DNA of 64,000 nucleotides from Anarhynchus alexandrinus. Taxonomy: Eukaryota > Chordata > Aves > Charadriiformes > Charadriidae. Positions within the stretch are counted from its first letter, which is position 1. The number at the start of each line of letters is the position of its first letter. Below, piece after piece: positions 1 to 12,300 of this stretch. The notes beneath the pieces were generated by a model. That model ran no database searches, was not told the DNA's origin, and saw only the letters and a program-made list of their open reading frames with translations. The stretch covers positions 8,452,938 through 8,516,937 of the forward strand of contig VUYV01000010.1 of assembly GCA_008711295.1 (NCBI GenBank), written 5' to 3'. The position numbers and the translations under genes were made by a program.

Positions 1-903
1 GATCCTGTCTGCATGTGAAACAAAAGCTCTCAATGATAAAGCGACATTGTTTGGTCCTTCCATTCTCATGCTTCTAAAAAAACACACCACAAATGACTGA
101 AAAAGGCCCGCATGAAATTTAAAAATAGGCTGAGGGAGTGGGTTACAAGTCACTGAGCTCCATGTGGTCAAATAAAAACAACAGCAACAAAAAAATAACA
201 GGGCTAAATTAAGCTGTACAACAGAATTTCGTTTACCAGAAATATTTAACTGGAGAAAACCACATTAAGGCAGTGGCCTCATTAACAAAAATGTCCTGTG
301 CAGAGGTGGCTTCCCAGTTAACATTGCGGGGTTGGGGGGAGGAATCTGACTCCTGAAAGAAACTAAAAAAACGGTTAAAGAAACAACATCTGGGTTTCTC
401 TCACAGGTCTGGTGTGTTTCTCTTCCTTAGTCCTCATTACTGAGGCTATTTGCACGAAAACCGTGGGCCAGACTCTTGCTCCCCTTTCTGCTGGGGTAAC
501 TGGAGGAGCTCCGCCGGGGAATGCAGCGCTCGGTGCCACCTCTGAGCTCCGCTCGCGCAAACCCATAGCGTGAGCAGCGACGGTGGGAGCGCAGAGGGAC
601 ACGGTGGTCTTTTCTGTGTGTGATTTATTCTCCAGCTCTCTCTGAGGCCTCGGCAGCTCCCTGAGGCCGAGAAAATGCACCCAGACCTGGGAAAGGGAAA
701 GGTTTTACTTCGCCGGTGCGCAGGGGGATTCTCGGGGAGGGACAACAGCGGTTTGGTTCCAGCCTCCCATTCAAGTCGATGGGATTTGTGCACCTCAGCC
801 CATGAAGGTCTTTGGGAAATTCCAGCCATGAAGGTTAATTACAAGCCTTTAATTAATCAGACGTTCACTGTGGGCTGAAGTGGTCTGGCTGCCTGAGCAC
901 CAG

Positions 904-947
904 CCCGGGAGCCGGGAGGTCTCTAATTAACGCTGCGGGCTCCCGGG
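904..947. repeat. Inverted repeat, 10-bp perfect arms around a TAATTA site
   Basis: Arms CCCGGGAGCC (904-913) and GGCTCCCGGG (938-947) are perfect reverse complements. They enclose 24 bases that contain CTAATTAA, a homeodomain-type core. It could form a hairpin or be a composite protein-binding site. Confidence 0.7.
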
Positions 948-962
948 GGCAGGGGAGCGGGG
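937..962 (+). other. G-quadruplex motif
   Basis: Four G-runs on the plus strand (GGG, GGGGG, GGGG, GGGG) are separated by loops of 5, 2 and 3 bases. This meets the usual quadruplex pattern. It overlaps the right arm of the inverted repeat at 904-947, so the two structures would compete. Confidence 0.6.
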
Positions 963-1110
963 TGACTTTGAGGCAGGTGTCCCGTGAAGGATGGGGAGAG
1001 CGGGCCGGGGGCTGGAGCGGCGGCAGGGCCGGGGCTGAGCGTCCGGCTGGGGAGAGCGGTGTGTGCCATCCACGCCCAGTCTGGTGCAGTCTGCCAGTGG
1101 GCTCCGTCCG

Positions 1111-4100
1111 GCTCCCAGAGGTGAACAGGAGCTAACATTTAGCAGGAGAGGAGGTTGTAAAACAGGGGTTAAAAAATCCAGGTTTTAATTATACCTTATG
1201 CACTGAAAAAAATAGAATAAATTGGCAGCTGGAATTAAAAATCCAAACTGACTGGCTTACTTTGCGAAGCTTTTTAAAAGAGGCTTCTTAATCTAAAATT
1301 GCCTCAAAATTGAGGCAGCAAAAAATGATAACTCTGGACTTCTTTTTTCATAAGTGTAAAGAGCAATTACTGAACTACACAAGAGTGTATCATCTGTTGG
1401 TTTTCCTTAGCCAGTTAAACTAACGGCCGCGTGGCGGGTGCTCCGGAGTACCTGCAGCAGGGAGGCAGTTGGCTCTCTCTCTGCGGAATATGGCCCGAGA
1501 GAGAACTTCTGGCCTCCCTCAAACGGATGGCAAAGTAGCGTTGACTTCAGGGGATCTGGGATTTCTCTCAAATAATATTATTAGCAATGTTTCAATACTC
1601 TTTAACTTAATAAAAACAAAATGGCAGCACTGGAGAGAGATGCTGACGAGGGAGGAAAAAAGCCATTTTGCTTCTCCCAAAATTACAGGAACTCTATTTT
1701 TTTTTTTTCTTGAAACATATGCTGCATTTCTTAGTAAGAGGGAAAAATATGACGTGGGAGAAAATAACTTTCAGTTGATGCACTGAAACATTTTTAACTA
1801 TCACAATGATGGAAGCCGCATCCATGAGAAAATCAGCGAGGACTCCTAAAACAATATGAGGCCAACAGAAAAAAAAAAAAGAAAATAAATATCCCCGTTC
1901 CTGGAGGATGCCTGTTTCTTTAAGCAGCTGTTTCTTGTCTCTGAGGTAACAAAGTTGTCATGTGATGCATCTGTTACCATGGCAATAATCTGTAATTGTG
2001 CAGAAAATCCACCAAAGTAGCGTGCAACTCCTTAGTGAATTGGACGGAGAGAAAAATCACCCCTGTGCAAGCCCTGAATTGATGATGTTGTGAAACTGCA
2101 TTGGCCAAGTCAGCTCAGTTTCACCTCCAATGAATTTCCTGTATTTATTCGCTCCGGTTCTGGTGTCTAGCGTTTGCTTGGTCTTTAAATATGCTCCTCG
2201 CTCATGCGCTCGCGGCTGGTAAATGGTGTGCATCTTCGTGTGTGCTTCCACCCTCCCCTGCCACGTTCAGGGCGTTTTATAGAAAGTAAAGGATCCGGGC
2301 ACTGTTTCGGCAAAAGGTGCAAGAACCGTAACTATTGAGCCGTTCTTTTCAAGCACAGGTGATAAAATGGCATTAAATATTGTGCCCTGCTACAGTTGCA
2401 ATGGGAAGGGGGTTCCTATACTTATTTTATCTGACTCTCCCAAAGGGGCAGCCCCCAACATCTGCATCGTCTCTGTCATCAGGACGTGTCGTTCCACCAG
2501 TACCTTGGGAACAGTTTCCACACACAGTCATGTGCATGCAATATTTTTATTTATATATAATACATAAATTTAAATAAATCTTCTGCTAGCAGGCCAAGTT
2601 CAGTATCCTTTAAAACTAACTGAAAATAGAAACACAGAAGGATGAGAAGATGAAATCTGCAAAACTTTCTTCCCTGCATTAGTCATAAAATAAACTGCTG
2701 GAATTTACAAAGAAAATCCTTGAGCATTTTGAGTCATCTGCTCATGATATCATTGGGCTAAAAGTGCTTGCTACTATCCAAATCAAAACGCCAGAGAAAT
2801 CTCATGAGAATATGCCTCGTGGGCAAATCCCAAAAGGAGAACATCTGGATTTAAGATGCCATTGCCCTGTACTTAACCCTAAGCCACTGAGAAAAATGAC
2901 TATTCTCCTGCTCTCACTCTCTCTACGTTATTAGTAAATATTTATACTACACAAGCACCCAAAGGCCTCAAATGAGAATAGACTTCCATCTTGAGGCTTG
3001 TGCAGGCCTAACAGAGAGACAAACCCCCTCTGCTCTGAAGAGCTTGCTCGTTATTTATTTTTCCTTTTGGCTACGGTGTGATAAGCTGCCCCATGCCCAG
3101 CATCTAACTGCGGTTTCATGTTGTAGGCCATTAGATAAGACCGTCAGTTCTTCCATAGGAAAGAAGAAGAAAGGTGTTTTGTTCAGTGGTGTTAGTTCAA
3201 CTAAGGCAGCTTAAAATCAGTGAAAACTCTTAAATTGTGCCCACACCAGCAGTGCCACCCTTAGCTTTGTCTACCCGGGCTCTAATGTAAGCCATTCAGC
3301 CTGAGTTAATAACATAAGACTGCTTTGTCTTCCCTTGTAGTGTAAAAGGTGTTAATTAGACTGATGTGGATGATATAATACACCATCACACTGAAATTCA
3401 AGCCTAAGAACAGACCTTCTCACAACCCAGCATTTACAGTGAGTAAATCAGAGTTTCCCCCACCCATGCAAGTCCCGGCCTGATTTTTAAGGGCAACGCG
3501 AGTGCCTCATCTGCAGAAGTGGGGCTGTACCTGAGGTTGGAAAGACCTTACAGAAAGTCATTTGCTCTCTGCCATGTGTCCCACCAGCTGAACCCAACCC
3601 CACTGAGTGGGTGACCTGGGATCTGCCTTTTTCCAGACAATTTTGAAAGAGGGATTCTGACATCTTAGTTGTGGGAGTCTCATCAGACTATCATGTCTCA
3701 TCATGGTAACCTGAGCCTCCTGCAACCGTTTCTGAAGGGGACAGGTATGATCCCAGTGTGAAATAGAAGGAGCTTCCAAACAGCCATGGGACCTTTGTTT
3801 CACATAGAGAGTTTACGTCCAGACTCCTTCATTGGTGGTTTCTGATGAGATGGAAACAATCCAGCAACACCCTGGATGAACCTCCCCATTGCTGAAAATG
3901 TTCCACATCTGTGCACTCCTCAACACATCTGACAAAGAGAAAACACAGTTAACATAATTAATTGAAGTTGGGCTTGGGCTGGGCTTCCCCACTTTTTTTA
4001 ACAAGGACCCAATCAGGTTGAAAGCTGTGCACCTGAGACACCTGAGCTTCAAAAGGTTTTGGGAGGAGCAGAAGGGAGGTAGCAGTTGAGATATGCTGCT

Positions 4101-6550
4101 TGGAGATAGCTTCATTGGTTGTGAAGCTTTGCTTCTGCTTAGAGGTAGCATGAGTGTTGAGAGGTGCCTGAGAATTATCCGTCATTGTTGTCACTAAATT
4201 CCGCTTTTCCTGGGGAAGCTGCAGAAGAGGTAAGGGGGTGGTGTGTCTACGTGCTGGATTTGGGAGGTCTCCAAGGGAAAGAGTTGGCTCGGAGCAACAC
4301 GGGGCTGGGTCTTCCTGGGCTTCTGAGCTTGGCCACGTAATGGTTGGCTCTACCACAATGGTCTGCTGCTCCTCTCCCATCTCTTTGCAACTTTCCTGCT
4401 GGGCATGCTGGTACTTTTCATGTCTGGAAGGAGCCCCTTTGAGATGATGCACCAAGGTCCCCTTGCCCTGTGAGACAGGAAAGCTGGTGTGGCCACTGTG
4501 GGAAGCCAGGAAGCAGCAGCCGAAGCAGAGCTGTTCTGAAATAAGTGCTTAGGAATGCTCTGACCTCTTGCTTCACTGAAGCACCATTTCTTTTTTTTTT
4601 TTTCTCAGAGAACACATTAAAAGAGCTGTTTGTACATAGCTTTAATCTGTGTGCACACATACACAGATTCAGCCTGGGCGGGGGAGAGGAAAAGGGAGCA
4701 CGGTTCTGCCAGTTGTAGGCGTTCGAGGCTCTAGACAGCTGTGACAAACTGCAGCCTTTTTACTACCTTAAAAAACATAATGGACCACTTTTGTAATTTT
4801 AGCTGTAAATGCACTTCTGCTGTATCACAGGACAGTGCTGGAGTATGAGAAAAGAGAGAGAAATACAAGAAGTGCAGAAATAATGTGGTGACAGGCCAAA
4901 GAACAGAGCTTATAACACACCCACAGAGTGTTTCCTGTGAAAACAATATTCTCCCGGCTCTGTCTGAGATGCTCTTGCTTCCCGCTTTAAGGAGTAATTT
5001 CTCAGAGCTATATTTTAGATGTTCAGCTCTTGTAAACTCTTCACAGTTTAATACATTGCAACTTTGCTGCTTGCTGAGTTTGAGTCACTGGATTAAAATT
5101 GCACCCACCACCACAGTCATCAATATTACTGTTGACTTCCCGTCTTCTCTCATCCCAGGCTCTACCTAATGTTCACAACCTGTGATCCCAGTTTGTGCTG
5201 CACAGATGACTAAAGAAGCTCGTAGATCTCAGTCTTTCCATGAATTGGACAAAGCAGATAAATAAGGTGAGTGGTATGTGTGTAAAAGTGAACTGAGGTG
5301 AAGTCTCATGAAGTAGCAGAAGTCCTTGTGGCGTGTGGTCATGGCCTGAGAAGGAAGATCAAGATTCTGATGGTGTCCTGAGTATGGACCTGAGGGAGGG
5401 ATGGCACTCAGGCAGGGAGTCTGCTGGTGTGCTACTACTGCTGTATAGCAGGAGCAGAAACTCTGAGGTTCTGCACAGACTGCAGTGATTGCCGGATCTA
5501 GCTGGGAAGGAATTGTCTGCTGGATGAAGTTTCCAGGTTTGATGTCATTAGGGATGTAGCAGGCAGTATAGTTCATGGGGTACAATCTCCTGAGGAGGTG
5601 TCACCCACTGAATCCCTGCCCTGGCTAGGGCTTAACGTGTTGCTGGCACTCAATCTCCTGTTGCAGTTGCAACCCACCAGTGGTGGACATAGCACTGCTG
5701 GTGGCATACCATGGGGTGGGATGCAGTCCCTGTGGGGTGCAAAAGCTTGAATGAGGGATGCAATGGCTCCTTCTAGTCTCAAAGTCTGTGAAATGGAAAT
5801 CAAAGGAAAAATGGACTCAGACAAGAAGCTGAGTTGTGGCTGTGTTGGGTTTTATGTTGTTTCTTGATGGTCTGTAGAGACTGGCTGGCAGCGAGGCAGG
5901 CTGTGTGGTGGGAAAAGGCTCGGGAAGGGCTTCATTAGCACCAACACAGTACGAGGCCCTGCTGGTAGCTAAGTGCTTTGGAAATTTGTGCAGCAAGGAA
6001 GGTGGTGGTGTTAGGGGGAGCCTGAAAGGCCAGAACTGAGCTTTGAGAGGCCTTGGTGTTTGAGTAAAGCCAACTGGGGATGCACCGAATGGAGCTGGGA
6101 ATGTGAGATCAGAGGAGGGGACTTTAAGGTTCTTTAAATCTTTTAACAGAAATCTCAAGGAGCAACAGCTATAAACTGAAACATTTCACTCTAAGTCAAT
6201 AAAACTGATCCAGTTTTTGTTCAAAAAAAACCCCTTCAAGCCATTAAAACTAACAGCTCAAATTCCTTAAGGGAGCCAGCTACACAGGCTTGTCTCTCCA
6301 TAGGGCTTACTGGCGGATTGCACCAGTTACCTCCCCTGCCTTGTTGAAAGGGATGCTGGCTCTTCAGGCACGTATTTCTGGTAAAAGTCCTCCTAAAAGT
6401 GTTTGGATCTGTGTGCAGTCTGAATGGTGGTGGCTAAAGTCGTCCATATGGCTCCACATGAGGAGAATGTGGGCCTGGGCGTCCTGGGAGGTCATGTTGT
6501 CCCCCACGCTGGGACACTCGTTCTCTTCCAAAGGCTGAGCAACGTGCTCG
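1111..6550. other. No gene recognised; AT-rich unique sequence
   Basis: All frames were considered. The longest open stretch is on the minus strand at 3958-4467 (about 165-170 codons), and it begins next to an acceptor-like CCTGTCTCACAG. Its translation has no known domain, no partner exon with a matching donor was found, and a run of this length is unremarkable in 64 kb. T- and A-runs occur at 1696 and 4590. No clear interspersed repeat was recognised. Confidence 0.6.
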
Positions 6551-6553
6551 GTT

Positions 6554-6580
6554 ACAGATGTAACTGCGCGTTACATCTGT
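6554..6580. repeat. Perfect 11-bp hairpin
   Basis: ACAGATGTAAC (6554-6564) and GTTACATCTGT (6570-6580) are perfect reverse complements around a 5-base loop, TGCGC. The stem includes a CAGATG E-box half on each arm. It is too short for a microRNA precursor. Confidence 0.75.
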
Positions 6581-7020
6581 CCCTGCTGGGCTCGCCACGC
6601 ACTGCTGGTCGGGACAGCAGGCAAGGGCAGAGCTGCAAAGGATGGGGGAGAGGCAATATATTTCTCCTCTCCCAATCTATAGATGTAGGTATCTAAAGAC
6701 ATCTCTCCCTTCCCCCCTTTCCCTTTCTTCCCAAGCCCTGAGGTTTGGGCATAATGTTTTTATATTGCCTCAGAAATCAATCTGTTCAGTAACCTGACTG
6801 AGAATAAGTAATGCAGCTACATACTTCTGAATAGTTATATGTGCACGATCTGTTTGTACGATATGCTCCAGTCTTCCTAACATCTGGTTCTAGCCAGTTG
6901 CTATCAGCCCCTTGGTTTTATAAGCACTAAATTCACTCGGTTTTTAATGCAGGGGGAAAAAAATAGAGCCCAAAGAGCATAACATTTACAAGCATTTTTT
7001 TGTGGGAGTGGAGACAGGAG

Positions 7021-7060
7021 GCCAAGTTCTGCTCTCAGACAGAGTCCAGCCTTTGCATTT
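7021..7060 (+). repeat. Possible ancient repeat fragment
   Basis: GCCAAGTTCTGCTCTCAGAC resembles the GGCCAAATTCTGCTCTCAG start of an old sauropsid repeat. Only about 20-40 bp are recognisable, so this is tentative. Confidence 0.25.
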
Positions 7061-8710
7061 TTGGGTGGGCCTCTAAAACCATATTTTTTCCTTAAGATGC
7101 CTCCTTTTCAGCCAGGCTAAACTGGTTCCTGTCAACTATTATCACTCCAGTATGAATGGGTTTGGCATCGAGACTCGAGGGAGGGTCAGCAAGATGGCTT
7201 TTTGGGATGCTCTTCAAATAGTAACTGAACTGTTATACATGCAGTGTGCATGTGTGCCTTGGCTTCTGGGAAGGAGGAGAGAGGGATAGGGTGGTTTCAT
7301 GTTCCTGCTGGCCTAGCCTGCCTGTTTTCTCACCTGGTGTCCATCAAGTGCCATGTTCAGTGGAGCTAAGAGGAGATAACTTGTGACTGCCCCTGCAGGC
7401 TGCAGCATCCCACGGCCCCTCCCCAGGTGGCTTTTTCAGTGAACATGCAGGAGAAGACCTTTATGCTCCAAAGCCACCTGCTCACGATCAGCAGAGACAA
7501 CTAAAGGTGGATTTTCATTGAGCGCGTATGACAGTGGATGATCCAAAAGCACAAGGCAGCCCAACAGGCTCACTGAAGTATCTCCGTAAGAAAACCAAGC
7601 ATCCAGAAAACCACTGCCACCGAGCCAGTTGCTGACACAAGCAGCAAACCCATCAATAATGAGATAGGCAAAACCACTCAAATCCCTGTAAAACCCAAAC
7701 CCACATTATCCACATGCAGTTTACAAGAGGGTTGACCAGCTGCTGTCTTGCTGTTGTAGCCAAATTACCTTTTTACTGTCATGTTATCCTTTGTCTTCTC
7801 ATCCGTTTGGTGTTCACCCTCTTCTCCTGTGCTAAGACTCTAAGGTAAGAGTGAGACTGAGGGATCAGACCTCTCCTTAAATAATTTGGATAATAACTGT
7901 CCTCAGTAATTTGAATCAGATCGCTAAGACCACTGAAAACATCAGCAGTGCTAATTCTAGTACAAATGCCATGTACCAGTGGTCCTGTTTGCTCTGGAAG
8001 GAGAACAGAAGTGCATTTGGGGGACAAAGGGAGACAGCAAAACAGAAATTGCTTATACTTTAAGTCACTGAAGGGTTGCAACCCACATATGGAGGAAATT
8101 TGGCTCTGGAATAACATAATGTAGTTATAAGTGGAATAAATCTGGTCCACTAATTCTTTCTCTGCCTGTTTTGTTTTAAAAGACAAACTCTCTTCACTTT
8201 ACATATGCACATAAAGCATGGGTAGTTGAAACAGGTAACTGCGTAAGCCTCTGATTAGCACTTGCTGGGTTCTTTGGGCCAAGCCTCGCTTCCTGGAAAA
8301 GATCACAGTGAGTAGACACATCCCCTTGTAGAGGTCCTGGCTGTCTGCTCCCAAACTGGGACTGGTAATGGTGTGGCACTAATTCAGATCCTGCAGGATT
8401 GCATATAGGTTTCCACAGTTATTTTTCTGTTGTTACCAAACACTCAAAGTAAGGCTATGCTGTGGTCATATAGACAGGAAAATGACATCATGCTTAAAAC
8501 CACTAATCCAAAAGCTTTGGAATCTGAAAGACAAGCTGTATTCTAATTAAGAGCAAAAAAACCCAATGACATTTGAAATGGAGAAATTTCTTGGATTATT
8601 ACTATTTTTTTTAATCCTCCCCTGGCTTCCATTCCAGCCAAAGCTGTGACAAGTGCATTGGAGCTGATAATAAACATACACCTCTGAGGTCACGGCTAGG
8701 ATTTTTAATT

Positions 8711-8726
8711 TAAATAAATAAATAAG
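8711..8726 (+). repeat. Short (TAAA)n tract
   Basis: Four near-perfect TAAA units. Confidence 0.8.
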
Positions 8727-10449
8727 GATGAATTTTCTGGTCTCCAGGGATCCAGCACTCGGGAACGTGCAGCACAGTCTGCTCTGCAGGGTCAGTGTGG
8801 AAGATGTGTTTTTCTTGCTACTTAGCATAGCTGGTTTTTTCCATTATTTGAAAATACAAAACAGCCTTATTCTACACTTCTCCTCCCTCCAAGGTTGGTA
8901 GGTGGTAACCGACAGGCTTTGGAATGGTGATGCTTTGTAGGGATTATTCACTGCGTGGGAAAAACCAGAATTACTCACAGCAGCCACACTGTTTTAGGAG
9001 GTCAGCAGATGTGACCAAGTCATCCAGCTATGGATGACGAGAGCTGGCTAGAGAAATGTTGTAGAAACCATATTCCACCAGCTGTTGGGTTCTGTATATC
9101 TCAGTGCCGCTGCACCTTCTGGAAATGAGTCAACATTGGTTTTGGGGGAAAACAGGGTGGAGGAATTCCAACAATGTTAAAATTGACTTATTGACACAAA
9201 AAAAGAAAAAAACTATTTCTTAATCTGAAACAAATTTTCTCTTAAAATGCTTAGTGTTTTGTGGGAGCAAATTGGAAATTGATTGAAACAGAAATGAAAT
9301 ATTTTAATTAATCCAGAAAAGCTGCTTTTATTTTTTCCTTAAAAACTTCTTTTGCAGAAAACTAAATTTTGGGGGAAGAGGACAGTGTAGTTATTTAGAA
9401 GACAGCAACGCTTTGAACTCCTAATTATAAATTCTTTGAGAAATGCACCTTCCATCCTGAAGCCAGGTCACCTCATTTCCTACATGAGTCAAAGTCATTG
9501 CTCAAATGCAACAAAACCTACTGTCATCTTCCCCCCCCTCCCCAAAATGAGGTATCCATAATTCCCAAAGATGCATTGCAGAAGCTGGTGTCTACAGAGA
9601 CACTTGAACCAATGCTGCATGTCATCCCCACTCAAGAAATTCTGTTTGAGTGGCCCTTTGTTTTTGCAGGATCACTTACATTGCAGCTAGGCAAATGGGC
9701 TCTCCACCGCTACCCTCTGCCCCTCCTCACTTTACCGCTATCCCCATCTGGAGAATAACGTAATGAGAATGGTTATAGAGGTTGTTGCAAGGAATCACCT
9801 ACTATCATGCACCTGCCAACAGGGTGGATTAACTGTCTGGTTCTTTTAGGAACAGAATAAATCCTGACATATTTTGAAAATGCATCCTCACTTGCTTCTG
9901 AATTTCTGTTCTGCTCGGTTTCGTCTCAGGCATAGCTGCTTTTCTAAAAGTGCCACTATTCATATTGAATTTGCACCTTGCAAGCACCTGCAGGCTTATT
10001 GTTTGGCATGGACTGTTCTTTATTGATTTGATTTTTTTTTTTTTTGGTGTTCTGTTTTTTTTTATAACATTTCATGGTGTAGACAGCAACTTTACAGGTA
10101 CTCAGGTAGCCTACTAATTGGTTTCACATCTCTCTTTGAGCATGGATTTAAGAGGGTCTTTGCTGGTTCTTGCTTATTTCTTTTTCCCACAGAAATGAAA
10201 GCAAGAAGCAGCTTGATTATGTTGTAGTACCATTCATGACTTCCTACGACTGCCTCTGTGCAGACCACCGAAATTATTTAGTCGCTGAGGGTAGATAGCA
10301 TGAGGTCCTCTAGACTAAATATTCCATGTGGCAGAGGAGGTCTCTTCCAGGGTCGGTGGGGAGAGAGCAGGAGCAAGGCTGGGCCCAGTACTGGATGGTA
10401 AATTAAGTGCACAGACACTTTTGAAGGCCAACGCAGGAACTTCAGCTGT

Positions 10450-10500
10450 GCCGCTGTGATAAAGCAGATCCTTAGTGCCAGCTGAAGTTCATGGGAATCT
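10450..10500. repeat. Possible ancient repeat fragment
   Basis: CAGATCCTTAGTGCCAGCTG followed by AAGTTCATGGGAATC resembles the CAGATCC...CAGCTGAAGTCAATGGG pattern of old sauropsid palindromic repeats. It is short and diverged. Confidence 0.25.
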
Positions 10501-12255
10501 TCCAGTGTGTGTTAATCCACTCCGAATCGAAATACTCATCTTACTGTTTCCTCTGTGCTTTTGCAATTTGGTAGGTGAATTTCTGGAGGCCCTTTGCTCT
10601 GCTGTGGGAAGGGGCTCGAACAGGACCGCCCAGGCTCGGGGCGGACTCACGCCTCGTACGAGCAGCACTTCAGCAATGAGTTGTGTTCAGTCTCGTCCCT
10701 CCCAGGTAAACAAGCTGTCGCTCCCCAGTGATCGCTGCTCCTGTTCTGACATCAGTCTAGACTTCTTTTCTAACCTTGTCTAAAGCAGACTTTTTAAAAA
10801 GTGAAAAACAGATTTCTGCATTTATAAATTACAATTAAGTGATGAAATTATTTATACCTGTGTATTCATTTACTACAGTTACTGTTTTGGAAACTAAACA
10901 TGCCCTGACAATATTATGTCTCCAGCTTTGACTTATGTGGCAAGGAGGCTTTTCTAGAGGCTATTTAAGAAAATGAATGCTAGGATTTTATCGCTGGTTT
11001 ACTTTTGCCATCAGATAATGACAATGGTGCTTGGTTATGGGGAACAAAAGTCAGATGAAATAAGACATCCTTGTAATAGCATATGCTGTTCTTCATGGTA
11101 CTTAAGACACACACGAACAACAATAAAACAACTTTAGGTGAAGGGCCAGTGAATGAGAACACTAGGCTTCATTCTTTTTCCTTCAGAATAAATTCCCTTC
11201 TGTCTGCAAGCATCTCATTTGCTGTTTGTACAGAAAGTCCTTTGTTAGTCATTTCTCATTACAGCTATTGATAAGGCTTGTCCAAAAACATGCCAAAGTG
11301 CTTTTGTAAGTTAGATATTTTACATCGAGTACCAACAGCTAGTAATCATACAGTGGGTCTCTCTTAAACTTTTTCACTGTTGCCTTTTTATTTAGATAAC
11401 ATCGCCGTGATACTTACAGCAAAGGAATGGTATGAATACCTCAGTATGGTGCTTTCAGTACGGAAAAGCCGCTGAGAATGCTTCAACTGTTAGGAAGGAA
11501 ACTTCACTTTAACTTTAATTAACACGATTTCAAATATTACTACTTGAACAATATGAATGTCTTGTGTTATAATGGTATTTGTTTCAATGAAAATAGTATT
11601 GAAGACAGAAGCAACTTTTTTCTGTGTTCCTAAGATATGATCACAGCAAAAAATATAATGAGTGAGTAGTATTCTCTCACATTTATACAGTCTTAAGAAA
11701 TATGCCTGAAAATATAACAGTTCATTTAGATATTTATCGCATAAATATGCAAAGCAACTTCCCTTCCCCGCTAAGGCTTGATCTTTCTTGCAAACCTTTG
11801 TGCATTTGTTTGCAATTTGCAATTTCAGTACTTTCCAGTATTGTCTGCCCATTGCCAGTCTAAAATAAGCAGTGATATGGAGATATGTTTGTTGGGAATG
11901 GTTATTAGCTATTTCTCATAACGCTAAACAGTACCAAATGAAACGATTGTGCAACAGGCTGTAAACAAACAAAATCCACTTTTTCGCACAATGCATAATT
12001 AAATTGTGGATCTCATTGCCACAGGATGTTTTAGATATCTAAAGTTCAAGAAGCAGCTAAGCAAGTGAATGGAAGCAAAGGTCTCTAAAGGGCTATTAAA
12101 TGAGATGACGCAGATGTAGGCTACAGTTCAGGAAGTCCTTAAACCACAAATTGCTTGAAATAGAGAAGATACGGCGTATTTCATACTTGCATCATTTCTT
12201 ATACGCTTTCTCCTAAATGCCCATTACTAGCCATTTGCAAAGGCAGGATGTTGTG

Positions 12256-12300
12256 TTGGATGGGCCTTTGGTATGACCTGGTCCAACCTTTCTTGTATGT
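12256..12300. mobile_element. Short inverted copy of the 30786 ancient repeat
   Basis: The stretch reads GGATGGGCCTTTGGTATGAC, then CTGGTCCAACCTTTCTTGTA. On the reverse strand this aligns with the start of the old sauropsid repeat seen at 30786 (AATTGCCATxxTGGATCAGA and following). Only about 45 bp are recognisable. No gene is present. Confidence 0.45.

Larger units (their letters stand above)
457..1110. promoter_or_regulatory. CpG-rich segment (island-like, two clusters)
   Basis: By my count there are about 41 CpG dinucleotides in this stretch, concentrated at 457-780 and 900-1110, while the surrounding AT-rich sequence has very few. The second cluster is strongly G+C-rich. It could be an unmethylated regulatory region or a promoter near a first exon. 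No start codon with a recognisable protein follows on either strand, so promoter status is inference. Confidence 0.5.
6581..12255. other. No gene recognised; AT-rich unique sequence
   Basis: Contains two weak ancient-repeat fragments (7021 and 10450), C-rich and T-rich short runs near 9529 and 10030, and otherwise plain AT-rich sequence. Open frames are 60-135 codons and have no recognisable domains. Confidence 0.6.

Noticed and set aside
3958..4467. Open frame of about 165-170 codons, minus strand, starting after an acceptor-like CCTGTCTCACAG
   Set aside because: The translation has no known domain, and no convincing partner exon or donor was found. Kept only as a low-probability terminal exon. 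RNA-seq would settle it.
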